DNA of 64,000 nt from Tanypteryx hageni (taxonomy: Eukaryota > Arthropoda > Insecta > Odonata > Petaluridae): contig CM054115.1 in NCBI GenBank assembly GCA_028673005.1, positions 57,373,407 through 57,437,406 on the forward strand. The letters are read 5' to 3'. Below are positions 12,731 through 23,900 of this stretch, piece after piece. Each line of letters opens with the position of its first letter. Position 1 is the first letter of the stretch. The translations under genes were made by a program, and so were the position numbers. The notes under the pieces were generated by a model. The model worked only from the letters and a program-made list of their open reading frames with translations. It searched no databases and had not been told where the DNA came from.

Positions 12731-13784
12731 CAATAGATCTCATTCTTTTATCTATAGAGCTGTTCCTGTCCCGAGTAAGCTATTTATCTCAATTTAACTA
12801 ATTAAAACTGCAATTTTATTAAAAAATTCAATTTTATAAAGCCCTGATTTCCATGCTTTCCTTATGGAATATTGAGATGGAACAATGGAGTCGAAAATTG
12901 CCCTCTAATATTGAAAATCTTTCGAATTTTTCCCGTTGGTTGTACCTAATATATACCTTATATCACATCAGTTCTCCAAGTCTAACAAGCTAAGTCTCAA
13001 ATGGTTAAGCTTTCACGTTAATTTTCAATAAATTATTGTTCTTCATGCGTATTTTTGAGTGTAAGCTAAGCAAATGCACTGAAGACACCGAGGGCTACAA
13101 TGCCAGTAACTTTCGTAACCTCCTTTTGAAATGTAAGAAAAATCGGGGGAAAAGACTACTACAAACTTAGCGAATTAGGTAAGTGAATAGAGGATAAGAA
13201 TATGAATCTATATTCTTATCTGCGTAAAATAGTCAAATTCTACTATATCATCTCAATTCCGAGACATTTAAAAATGTTAAAGACTAAAAGTCTAAACATC
13301 GTATTCCATCGTATGGACGTATTCCATCGTATGGAAAAATGAAACGCTTCTGCAATCGTACCAATGAACTTGAGAAAAAGATGAACACCCTTTGCAACCT
13401 CACGGGAATCCGTTCTTTCCAATCATACCACATTTAAAGGGGGTTTGGCTTTCGTTTTCACGATAAAGGGAACCCCACATACAAACAAAGAAACCCACAC
13501 TCGGGAATAATTTATAAGATTTAAACATTCTATTTAGCTAGTTCTACAAATTTTGTTTGGAGACTTTTTTATATAAGTAATGTTTTACTAGATATGATTT
13601 TAAGTTCATTTTTGCCTGTTTAGGCTATGTGAACTATTTATATCATTTTATTATTTTCTTTGCCCTAAAGTCCGAAATAAATTTCATAAACATTCGCCCA
13701 GTAGTTTCGGAGGTGAAACATGCGGACGAACGGACGGAGGAGACGTGTCAATAAGGCGTTACGTTAATATCGCTTCGCTGGTAA

Positions 13785-15634
13785 ATAAGTCTACAAATGT
13801 AGCATTTTTATAAAATACGATACTTTCGCATTATCTGAGTTCGTTGAAATACCCTTTTCCACCCTCTTTTCGTGCCTCACTTTTCATCCTTTCTCTTAAA
13901 TGAAGACGGCCTTCTTCACAGTGCCATTTCCCACCCGAGTTTCATTTCCCATATCCCTCTCTCTCTCGCTCTATCCGGAACACGGGGTGTTTCTCTGGTG
14001 CTGTGTCACGAGTTCGTCCACCTGACCGAGCCTCCGTTAACCCTCCCATCCGCCTCCCTCCCACCTACCAACCGCCGTCCGGCCGTTCTTTCCCCGTCCT
14101 CCCTCTTTCTTATTCTGCGCCTCACCGTTCGCTGACAGATACGGGTTGGGTGGTGGTCACAAAAGTACGGTGTTTTTTTTAATCCCCCACCGGCCGGTCC
14201 ACGTGAAAGCGGCTCCACGAATTGGCTGACATTTATGATATTTTCCGCTACGGTCGCCGCGAGCCCAAGCTCTTTATGAATATGGATAAAAACGGAGTGT
14301 GCGCGGGAATAAAGACGAATAAGAGAGTCGTGCTATGAATTAATATCGTTATGGCAATCCAATCGATGTTTATATTTGGATGACATTAGCAGTCGTATCG
14401 AATTCAGGGCTGGAGGTCGTATTTGTAAAGAAGGCGTACCGAATAATAATAGTATCGATTTTTTTACCTGTGCATTTTTACATCCATTATTTTAGTAGCT
14501 GCCTTATTGTTGGGATATTTTTAAAATATATTATTTCCGTATTTTTAAAGTTGATATAATTTATTTGTCAAATGTTTTATCAAATAGTTTTGCGTTAAGA
14601 TTTTTGTTTATGCTTGTTAGTAATGCCTTCATATGCGTAGCATAGATGAGTTGTTCCAAGGATATTTATCCTCTTACAAACTATTGATTATCATAAATAT
14701 CTTTTCGAAAAAAGCTTGCTGTTTAAGTAGAAAACGTTGTTGTACCTTCCTTGATTTTTTACCAATCTTTCCTGCTATATTCGGAATATATTAAGGTTCG
14801 CGTATCAGATATCGATAAACGGACATTCAAGCAGCGTTTTTATAAAAAATCCGCAATGGTTTTTTGATATTGGTTCACTTAAAACGCTATATTCAGACGG
14901 TTGGATAGTCTGAATCATGAAAAAAGTTTTTTTTTCCCCTTCTCCCATTTTTCATGGTTAATCCTTAACCCGACCTGGAATATTTTGAGGTTCTCGCTCC
15001 GGACAAAATGGGAAGAGGTGAAGAGCGAGGTTTTGGATTTTTTTATTTCTGGGTACGAAATGGGTCTCCACAGCTTGTCACTTTTACGAGATTGTTAGGG
15101 AGTTGATAACAATCCACTGGAAAGTTAGGACCCTCGGATTTTAGCGCGTTTTCGCATTCACGATGAGTGCCTGGAGGGCTTTAAGGACATGGGCGGAAAG
15201 GCCTCTTCAAATTCTGGACCGAGCGAAGGAATTGGCACAGAATCTCAATCAACGCCAATTAAAAATTGGATTTCTTATTGTTCTCTCAAGAACTTATCAG
15301 AGTTGATTTTTTTTAGTATGGCAGCTCTACTCTTATTGAAAGCAATTAGCGTTGAATAGTGTCGCAGGAAAGTTTTACATTCCTCAGCTGGACGAGCAAT
15401 TTTATTTTCTCGTTATCAGTTAAGTATGATAATACGCAGAGAACGCTTGTATGCATATGTAAATTATTCATCGCTTAACTCTTGAGTGGGAGTCAAGGCA
15501 TCAACTTTAGATTTTATTAATTCTAATGCAGCCGTATGTTGCATTTTTATTTACGCACTAAATCTGCATCTACGGGTTCGCAACTTAAAAATTTATAAAT
15601 TACGGATTATTACAAAAGATTTGGTGCTAGAGAT
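13785..15634. other. No gene recognised; GC-richer island at about 13.86-14.30 kb
   Basis: Overlapping open frames on both strands (13872-14218) sit in a GC-richer pyrimidine stretch and show no domain. The remainder is AT-rich unique sequence. Confidence 0.5.
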
Positions 15635-15900
15635 AGGCGGATTATTTAATTAGTCTGGTCTCCGAAGGAAGCATAGCCTTATGAAATGGTCGTGTCCCGA
15701 GTTCGATTTTGATAATCGATCGTCTTTCCTTGAATTTCCAATAAACGATAGCGTTTTTGGCATTTTAAATTCCATTTTATTGGACTGTTGCCATGGAGAC
15801 GATTATTACACTTTCCTTTTAATATGAGTAATCGATTCGATCCGTCAACGTTGGGAAACCAGCCTTTTTTAGTCCTGTCCCGGACGTCTTGTTTTTAATC
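15635..15900. repeat. Family A repeat, internally deleted copy
   Basis: It starts with TTAGTCTGGTCTCC and a 'GCATAGCCTTATGAAATGG' block. It ends with GGGAAACCAGCC and TTTAGTCCTG. The 20499-21318 copy has the same start and end but also carries about 600 bp in the middle that is lost here. It has no coding capacity. Confidence 0.65.
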
Positions 15901-17598
15901 GTAAATAATTGTTATTATCATTCTTTAAGTTAATGTTAATGATACGAATGTATCAAATGTTAGTTTACAGCCGTCGCGATAAGAAAAACCTATAACGTAG
16001 CCTTCATAAATTGTTCCATCTACAAGCTATCACTTTTATTATTCGTTTTAGATGTTAACATAGTAACATCGTGCCTAAGAGTTTCCTTTTTAAGTCACTC
16101 GTAAAGTATATATCGTCTCGGAATAAAAGCTGATTATGTCCGCTTATAAACCCAATTTGCTTAAAAAACGTGTTTTGTCCGGGAATGGGGGTATTTGGTC
16201 GCGCGCGCGCGTCTGTAAGTCGCATATTCTAAGATTGAGGTACGATCCGAGATCCAATTTCCGCAGCAAACTACCCGCTCAAGTTCCGGGAAATTGCTCG
16301 GTAACGTTTTGAGATCAATGTTTAACACTCCCCGGAGATCTCTCTCTCTCTCTTTATCTGTATCTCTCTTACCGACCTGCTCCAAGGGTAAAACTCTCCT
16401 GTCATTTCCATCCTACAAGTTGCATTTTCTCATTCTCTCTCTGCCTCGTGCAGGACAATTTCTCGATAAAAATCCTCAGGCGATATTGTGCTAGATTTCA
16501 CCACGAGTAAATGTAAATTTACCCTCAAACTCATATCATGTCGCTTATTTAGATGAGGTTGTGTTTGTTGTCTTGTCCTAAAGTGGATTACGAATTCCCG
16601 AAGACGGAGCAAACGGGTCGTAGGCGAGCACTAAAACTTCTTGCATGTCAACAGCAGCCTTTGACATCTAAGGAGTTTTAGTGCTCGCCTCCGACCCGTT
16701 TGCTGCTGCTTTAAACCATCACGTCTGCGGAGATTCATTCGGTATAACCCCTCATATAAGAGTATCACGATGCCACTTCCCATTCCAGGAGCAAGTGTTT
16801 TCCTGCAGTTGTATAAGTTATGGCATCTATCACTCTAGGCGAATTGCCCGGTTCCGACGTCGAAATTACTGACGACAGCGTTAAAAGCTAGTTTATTCGA
16901 GGGGAGTTAATTAGATACGGCTGTTAAAGCGGAGTCCATCTAGAAATTTGGAACGACCCCGTGTTCCCGTAACGTAATTAGACTCCCTCGCAGTATTTAC
17001 TTTCGGTGAGGCAGGGTGGAGTGCCCTTGCAGCGTATATTTTGAGGTGGTTATGGAAACGTTAATCTAAGATGGCTGACTAATCGATGGGGGGAATTTCT
17101 TGGAGCCAAACGATGTCACTCTCTCTCTCTCTCTTTCATCTTTTGATCTTTCTCCTTTATTTTTCTTTCTTCCTATACGTTGCTTCTCCTCTTTCTAGTT
17201 CGCCTTGACCGTGTTCAGTTAGGCCTCCGTGCTTTCTTTATTCGCTCGCGCGAAATTGGGCGAGTGACTGGAGAATACCTGCCTCTAGGCGTAGAATCGC
17301 TATCTCCTTTCCTCTCTCCGCCTTTGTTTTCTTAAAATTGGGTCTATCTCTAACGTTACATGTCTCTGTATATTTTTTTAATTTTCCGCTGCATCGTTTC
17401 TATCCTCCTATTCTTGCGATTGGTGCGTTTTATCGAAAAGGAAGGGCGTTTAATTTGTTACGTGAAGAGAACGCGTAGGGATGCGGAGTTTTACCGTTGA
17501 TTTTCTCTTTTTTTGGGAGAGACCTCTCCCGTACAAGTATCTCTCGCCCATTAATTCACCTGTATTCGCTCCTGTTTTCTCGCTAACCTCCTATATAT
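15901..17598. other. No gene; simple repeats and one hairpin
   Basis: It contains a GC dinucleotide run at 16201-16211, CT runs near 16336-16353 and 17118-17138, and the hairpin at 16608-16704 listed separately. No protein family was recognised. Confidence 0.55.
16608..16704. repeat. Hairpin with 31-bp arms
   Basis: The arms 16608-16638 and 16674-16704 are inverted copies matching at 30 of 31 bases; the only mismatch is at arm position 14. The 35-nt spacer contains a further short inverted pair, TGTCAA...TTGACA, so the fold would continue inward. Flanking sequence stops pairing abruptly. The size fits a foldback element end, a pre-miRNA-like precursor or a small inverted duplication; sequence alone does not distinguish these. 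Confidence 0.8.
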
Positions 17599-17627
17599 AT
17601 CACTCTCTCTCTCTCTCTTTCTCTCTA

Positions 17628-17665
<38 letters not shown>

Positions 17666-18075
17666 TTTATTTCTCTCTCTTTATTTCTCTCTCTCTTTAT
17701 TTCTCTCTCTCTTTATTTCTCTCTCTTTATTTCTCTCTCTCTTTATTTCTCTCTCTCTTTATTTCTCTCTCTCTCTTTATTTCTCTCTCTCTCTTTATTT
17801 CTCTCTCTCTTTATTTCTCTCTTCTCTTTATTTCTCTCTCTCTTTATTTCTCTCTCTCTTTATTTCTCTCTCTCTTTATTTCTCTCTCTCTTTATTTCTC
17901 TCTCTCTTTATTTCTCTCTCTCTTTATTTCTCTCTCTCTTTATTTCTCTCTCTCTTTATTTCTCTCTCTCTTTATCTCTCTCTCTCTTTATCTCTCTCTT
18001 TCTCTCTCTCTCTCTTTATCTCTCTCTTTCTCTCTCTCTTTCTCTCTCTCTTTATCTCTCTCTTTCTCTCTCTCT

Positions 18076-18109
<34 letters not shown>

Positions 18110-18275
18110 TCTCTTTCTCTCTCTCTCTCTTTCTCTCTCTCTCTTTCTCTCTCTCTCTTTCTCTCTATCTCTCTCTCTCTCTATCTCTCTCTCTCTTTAT
18201 CTCTCTCTCTCTTTATCTCTCTCTCTTTATCTCTCTCTCTCTTTATCTCTCTCTCTCTCTCTATCTCTCTTCTCC
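17599..18275. repeat. Long CT-rich array, unit about 16 bp (TTTATTTCTCTCTCTC)
   Basis: Almost pure pyrimidine plus-strand sequence made of CT runs punctuated by TTTATTTC. The 284-codon Ser/Leu/Phe-only frame read through it is an artefact of the repeat. The minus strand is correspondingly GA-rich with mirror symmetry, a base pattern able to form triplex DNA. Confidence 0.95.
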
Positions 18276-20474
18276 ATCACTCTCCGTCTCTCCCCTCCCC
18301 TCCACCCTATCACTATCCTCCCTCTCTACAGGTGAGGTGGTGCTGAGAGCATCATTAAATCCAGGAGTTAGTGTTAGAGGGAAAGGGAGAGAGAGCTGGG
18401 TAGAAAGGGGAGACCTAGTGAGTAGGTGGAAGGTGTAATTTTAATTAATTTCGTCGAGAGATGCCTTAACGAATGGTTTTCGGCGAAATTATGTCTCTTC
18501 ACTTAGCCGACTGGTGAGATAGTTTGCTTTCATCTTGTTGTTCTTGTGATAATAATTGCCAGCGGCTAGTAAACGTTTCCTTTATCGGATTCTATTTAGT
18601 TCTATTTGAGAGCTTCCTCAAGCAACCTGATTGTTCGTTTGAGAGCCAAAACAGGTATCCTGAAGCGTCTTCAGGGAGAGTAGTCCTTTAACTCTCGTGC
18701 ATGTTTCGGAAGATATAACCTTTCTGAGTGTTTTTTTTCGATCAACATGATAAGCGCATTTAAAAGTTTTGTTTGCAAGTTACCACGATCGGATCGGTCG
18801 CCGAACTCTTACGGGAAATGAAAGGTCGGAATTTGTTTTTGACCTAACACTGGCCTAGTTCGATGAATGCAATTTTTTCTTGGTGGAAAAATAATTAATT
18901 TCGAAGACAATGAAGTTCCGAAAAAAATTCCATTCTTTCGCGAGAAAAAAAGTCGAAATTTGCTGGGTTGTCTTTGTGTTCTTGAGAAATCCGGTTCTCT
19001 TAATAACTGGCAGAATGAGGTGGCTGCTGTCTCTCTTTTCTACCGAGTACAATTCTTCTTACCTCGAGTTCATTAGTTTTCTCTGGTCGCATCTTGTAGT
19101 TCCAGGACAAGCTGTTTTTTGGGTTCTGAGTAAAAGCAATCAGTTCGTCAGGAAAACGCCACCCAGAATTTTTAGAAAAAATCGTCTCCACGTCAATTGA
19201 AGTAAAATCTCGCATTCGGTTGAATGAAAACCGCTGGTTGCTGAACCAAATCAACGTTTCGTCGATAATTGAAATGGAAATTGAGGTAACGTCCAAGCCG
19301 CTCGTTTGTTGCGTAAATTGAGGTTGACAATAATTCAATGCTTTCGCCTTGGCTTCAGCTGCAACTTTGTTGGAATAAAGGGGTTGTTGCGTTTCGTTTT
19401 ATAATGAATTTCGGATTATTTTAAGTTTTTGCGGCGTGGAAATTTAGTTTGGTAAATTTATGAGAATTCGAATGCAGGAAAGACGATTGATTCACAAATG
19501 AATTCCATTTCCGTGACCATTATTATTTGCTCTTCTGGATTTTATCTATGGAGTGTTGCGGCTTTGTGTCCATACTCCATACCGTTTTATGATGAAAGTT
19601 TTAAGCTTAAAAATAAATAACTATTTTGTTACTAACGTTAAATGTTTTTTTTTCTAACTCGACCTTAGTCAAGTATTATCTGCCAAGATGTTAGTTTGAA
19701 GAAAAATTAGGACATCTGTTCCCGAAAGTTTTAGGTTAAAGCTAAAAAATTTCTCCTGAAATCCTACCAGGCGGTAAATTTAATAATTAGCGCTTGAAGG
19801 AATGTCATATTCGATTTATTTTCTCAGGAAAATTTTTATCGAAAGTTTTAGAAGCAGCACTTGAGGGACATCTTGATTGTGCGGTCGTACAGTATTATCG
19901 TTTTAATCTGTTTGTCATCTGATCCTTGCATGGATATGAACATTTTTCTTCTCATTATCAACTGTTCGTTTAATGGAATACCAGCGATGTCGGACCTTGA
20001 TTCGTTTATTTTTGGATCCAGCGAGCAATGGTGCGGCACGGCCGTTTCCTTTAATTGCCTAACTGATCATCTTCGGCGCTCGTGCTCGGAGAAGTGCCAG
20101 GAACAAAAATTTTCCGGGGCAACGGAGGTTATACGAAGTGATTAAAATATTTGGCTGGATGTCGCGTGAAGATTTCGAAGATAACAACAGTGAGCTCTCA
20201 CTGTTTTGAAGTTGTGTTTTCGGACAGTTTTAGTAATTGTACTTGATCAAAATGTTCTGGGCAGTGTACTTTTTTGCAATAGTTACATTTTTATACGTTC
20301 TCGGCATATTAGTTTAACAATGTAAGTTTTCTTTAAATGAGCTCTGGAAACGTTTGTACTTATTTTCATCCAGAATGTCGGTTAGATCAACATCAATCCC
20401 CTTTGTTTTTTTTTGTAAATTCCCATGGTATTCTAATTAATCTGTGCATAAAAATAATTAATTTTGTGATCTGC
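18276..20474. other. No gene recognised
   Basis: Short overlapping frames on both strands at 18855-19338 and 19848-20145 carry no recognised domains. No terminal repeats were identified. Confidence 0.5.
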
Positions 20475-20498
20475 ATTGGCGGCAGTTGTATGAGTTCA

Positions 20499-21318
20499 TT
20501 AGGCTGGTTTCCAAGGGAAACAAAGCCTTATGAAATGGTCCTGTCTTTGTGTGTGTGTGTGTCCCCTACTAACAACTTTTGGACCAATGAACCAATTTTC
20601 ATGAAACTTGGTAAGAGGCTCGTGCTTCCAGGGGCCACCTCCGGGCTATATATGTTATTTAGCGAAAATTGAAGTCCCGGGTTCGATTCCAGGAACTTTT
20701 TTTCCTATTTGTTTTACATAGGAATCTCGAATCCAATGTGCAGAGATGTTTTCTTTAATACATTAAAATATCTTAAAATTGTGATATCGGAGCGAGGTTT
20801 GTACTGTTCTAAAGGGAAAAGAATGTAGATTGTAATTCTTATCACCGAATTTTGTTAATTGATCGTATTTTCTTGAATTTATTCTAAAACATAGCGATTT
20901 TGCATTTTAAATCGCATTTTATCGGATTGTTGCGATTATTATTACCCAACTCGGCTTGAACATAGACGAATGAACAAATGGGTTATTTTCTTTTCCACTA
21001 GACTTCCTCTTCAGCAATGGACAGTTGATGCAGACATATTAGCGTATAAACAGTAACATATGTTAAATTCGTTTATTTAAAAAAGTATGTACATGCAAAT
21101 ATGTCAGAAATATATTTTGACATTGTTTTTGGCATTATAAACCTGATAATGCTCTATTAATTTGTTTTCCAATTTTTCTGTATCATTTGTAAACTATGAA
21201 CTACAAGTGGTATTTATGGTATGAGAATTCCATGGAATGACTAAGACATACTGAAAAATTTCCTGTCAATATAAGTAATTAATTCGGGACGTCAACTTTG
21301 GGAAACCAGGCTGCATTA
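20499..21318. repeat. Family A repeat, longest copy
   Basis: It opens with TTAGGCTGGTTTCC and closes with GGAAACCAGGCTGCATTA, an inverted pair. Inside are a short GT run (20548-20562), an AATGAACCAATTTTCATGAA block, a B-box-like GGTTCGATTCC near 20680 and an ATATCGGAGCGAG block, all shared with the copy at 23.4 kb. Length is about 0.82 kb and no frame matches a transposase, so it is non-autonomous. The outer limits may extend some 25 bp further on either side. Confidence 0.7.
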
Positions 21319-21645
21319 GTCCTGGTTTGGACTCCTTGATTTGCTTTTTATTTAGGTCAAAATCACGTCGAAGATTAAATCGCTGGGTTGTCGTAATGGA
21401 TACCTTGGTAACTGAGCTCAATGCGGTCGACAAAAACGACATTCATTCTTTAATCTGTTCTAGATAAATTTCGAGATATTTCTTCCCCCTTTGCCCTCTC
21501 ATTAATCTCGAATTGTGTATCGTACACGACAGTAATGCCACAATATGAGATATGCGGCAACATTGTCATGCTTCCGTTTAACTCGCCACCTATTGCGGAA
21601 TTTTTTTAAACGTTTTTTCCCCGCTTTTCAATCACGATACTATTA

Positions 21646-21828
21646 AAAATTGTTGGAATAAAGCGATCTAAAGATCCTATGCAGACAGGCATAAGCTGTA
21701 ATGTTGGGAATAATTTTGAAACGAGAAAAAAGTCTGCTATGACCGGGAATCGAACCCGGGTCTTCCCCGGCAAGTGGAAGACCCGGGTTCGATTCCCGGT
21801 CATAGCAGACTTTTTTCTCGTTTCAAAA
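21646..21828 (-). repeat. Inserted tRNA-half palindrome unit flanked by 11-bp direct repeats
   Basis: CGATACTATTA lies at 21635-21645 and again at 21829-21839, bracketing a 183-bp insert. The right part is the perfect palindrome listed next. The left part (about 21672-21720) is a segment around GATCCTATGCAGACAG that also occurs inside the hAT MITE at 30084-30369. An 11-bp duplication fits retroposition of a tRNA-derived unit better than a DNA transposon. Confidence 0.6.
21714..21828. repeat. Perfect palindrome, 53-bp arms, made of two opposed tRNA 3' halves
   Basis: Arms 21714-21766 and 21776-21828 are exact inverse copies with a 9-nt spacer CCGGCAAGT. Each arm, read outward, contains a T-arm and B box (CCGGG-TTCGATT-CCCGG), a 3' acceptor strand ending TCATAGCA, three bases and then a T6 run like a Pol III terminator. 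It resembles a glycine-type tRNA 3' half, but no D arm or true anticodon arm exists, so no tRNA can be made. The arms include flank beyond the tRNA, so the inversion arose after that flank was attached. Confidence 0.85.
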
Positions 21829-22189
21829 CGATACTATTAGCTTAAAAAGACTTGATTCAAAGTATCTAAATAGATCGTTTTTGCGTTAATTCTGTTCTCA
21901 CTGTCGTTCAAGTAACACAATGAAAGTATTATTTACATCAATTTGGGGGAGGTGTAAAATATTAACAATCACGTAAGGAACTTGCTAAATCGGGCAATGT
22001 TTGGAAAAACCATGTCTACGTATATGCTACAAAGCAGCCGTCATCAATGGAAATTTACCGATAATAGATTTGGTTACGCCAAACCTCTTTATGGCTGAGA
22101 GTTTGTCGATTTAATTTTAGCCATCAGGTGAGCTCGATGATACTCTTAACGTAAAGCTGCCGTGAACTAATTTATTTCGTTTGTCATTT

Positions 22190-22360
22190 TCAGCTCTTTT
22201 TGGATGTTCTTTAGAAAAAGTAAAAAAGAACGCCTTATGGTCAGGTCGTGTCCGTCCGTCCGCATGTTTCACCTCCGAAATTACTGCACGGATGTTCATG
22301 AAATTTTGTATTTAGACATAAGGGCAAAGAAAATAAGAAAATAATATAAATGGTTCACGT
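22190..22360. repeat. Family C end fragment
   Basis: The blocks AACGCCTTATG, GTCCGTCCGTCCGCATG, TTTCACCTCCGAAA and GGGCAAAGAAAATAA, then AATGGTTCACGT, match the inverse of 13600-13760 in the same order. It is one terminal arm without its partner. Sequence to about 22,900 may belong to the same element but has no counterpart here. Confidence 0.65.
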
Positions 22361-23324
22361 AATCGGGAGTGCCACTTTACCGGTGACAAAAAATGAAGTT
22401 TTCTTTATATCTCGTAAAATATCACATATAACAAAAAATCTTCTACCAAAAATTGTGGAACTAGTCAAATAGCATATGTTTTGTTCAATACATTTTTATC
22501 GAAGGAGAAGCCGATTTCAAGAAAATCAAACTAGAATATCGTCATTCACTTTGAACTTAAAGTTAAACTTAGTTTTTTAATTGCTCTCAACGAAAACAAT
22601 CTTCGTGGCAACTGAAGTACACAGTATCTACTCTGAACACCTAATTAGTTTAATTTTCTTTCGTGCGCACGCAACATTTGGTAAATAAAGGGAAATGGAT
22701 TATCCACGACGAAGAAATGAACGTAAATGCGTCTATTTTCTTTATGTATACAGTGTTTGTAAGTGAAAAGAAAGGTGTAATTTACGACGAAGGAATGATG
22801 TTGAACATAAAGGTTATATTGCTACTATTAGAGTGAGATGTGTTTTAAATAATTGTCGATTGTTTTATTAATTACAACTGTTAGGAAATAAGTAGGTGAA
22901 TCAAAAATTCATTATTTCCTTGGCATCACTACTGGCCTATTTTGCAGATCTTAGACATTATACTAAGTCATTAATATTTACTTTTTGACATGATAACATA
23001 AATCGTAAATAAAGCCTCTGCCTCGCATGTATGCACGCATGATGTGCGCATCTTTCCTCTCTTGTTTCTTAAAAAATCCCTCTTGTACTAGGTATGTCTG
23101 CCCGTCTTTGTGGTCAATATCTCAGAAATCCTGCTATGTATAGAAGCCAAATTTCAGTACTGGTTGGAATATATGAGAACATGGTAAAATTTTGATGGAT
23201 CTAGGAACAGCTGCTGGGAAGTAATTGGTGTGTAAGTTAGAACTTAGCTAATAACTCGAGAAGAATTCGTGTTATAAAGAAAATAGGATTTTGATAGGAA
23301 GCAAGTATGGAAGAAACGTTTGTG

Positions 23325-23390
23325 TAATGGACAGCGCATCGGATTTCAAAACTGAAACACCGGTGTACGATCCCCGCGAGAGGTCATTTT
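23325..23390 (+). repeat. tRNA-like fragment
   Basis: A run beginning GTGTAATGGACAGCGCATC and continuing to GTACGATCCCCGCGAGAGG has the spacing and bases of a mutated tRNA (A-box-like start, degenerate B box). It directly precedes a family A copy. The stems are too degraded for a functional gene. Confidence 0.3.
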
Positions 23391-23394
23391 TAGC

Positions 23395-23900
23395 CTACTT
23401 TCCAGAATGGAAATAGGCTTATAGTTTAGTCGTTGTGTGTCTGTCCGTCTGTCTGTCAGCCAGCCCGTCCGTCCCTCCCTATTAACTTTTGAACCAATAT
23501 ACCGATTTTCATGAAACTTTGTGGAAATCTCTTGCTACATGGCCCGAGCTCCCGAGGATAGCTTTTGTTGCGAAGATTGAAGTCCCAGGTTCGATTCCAG
23601 GAACTATCCTTCCCATTTGATGTACTTGGGTAATCTGAAATCCGTCGTGTTAATTTTCTCTTGCCCATTAAAATATCTTAGAATTGTAATATCGGAGCGA
23701 GTTTTGTACTATTCTCTGAGGAAAGGAATGAAGATTCTAATTTTTATCGTAGAATTTTGCTTATCGATTGTATTTCTTAAAATTTCGCGTAAATACTGGC
23801 GATTTTGCAGTTTTTATCACTCATTACGTGAGTGTTGCCATAGCAGCAACTATTGTTGCACTCAGATTCGGTATATTCTAATACGTACACGCGTTATTTT
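23395..23900. repeat. Family A repeat, right-truncated copy
   Basis: It starts TTAGCCTACTTTCC, then a GTCCGTCCCTCCC block, AACCAATATACCGATTTTCA, a B-box-like GGTTCGATTCC near 23590 and an ATATCGGAGCGAG block, all in the order seen at 20.5-21.0 kb. The right end with GGAAACCAG is missing. Confidence 0.65.

Larger units (their letters stand above)
10437..13784. repeat. Large non-coding interspersed repeat with inverted ends (family C, longest copy)
   Basis: Inverted arms start with TTACCAGCGAAGCGAT at 10588 and its inverse ending at 13784. They stay similar for roughly 100 bp, through a GTCCGTCCGTC block and a CTGGACGGATTTT-like block. Outside and inside lie segments that recur at 22.2, 58.4 and 63.2 kb, including the TGACGTCATC block at 10438 and a GCATTGGGAG-type block near 11420. 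No transposase fragment was found in any frame, so the class is unknown. A non-autonomous DNA transposon or a composite of several insertions are both possible. Confidence 0.6.

Noticed and set aside
17481..18335. 284-codon Ser/Leu/Phe open frame
   Set aside because: Over 80 percent of it reads through the CT/TTTATTTC array, so it is a repeat artefact.
21737..21809. A tRNA gene of normal length at the palindrome
   Set aside because: The 73 bases between the acceptor-like ends are simply the palindrome; there is no D arm and no proper anticodon arm on either strand.
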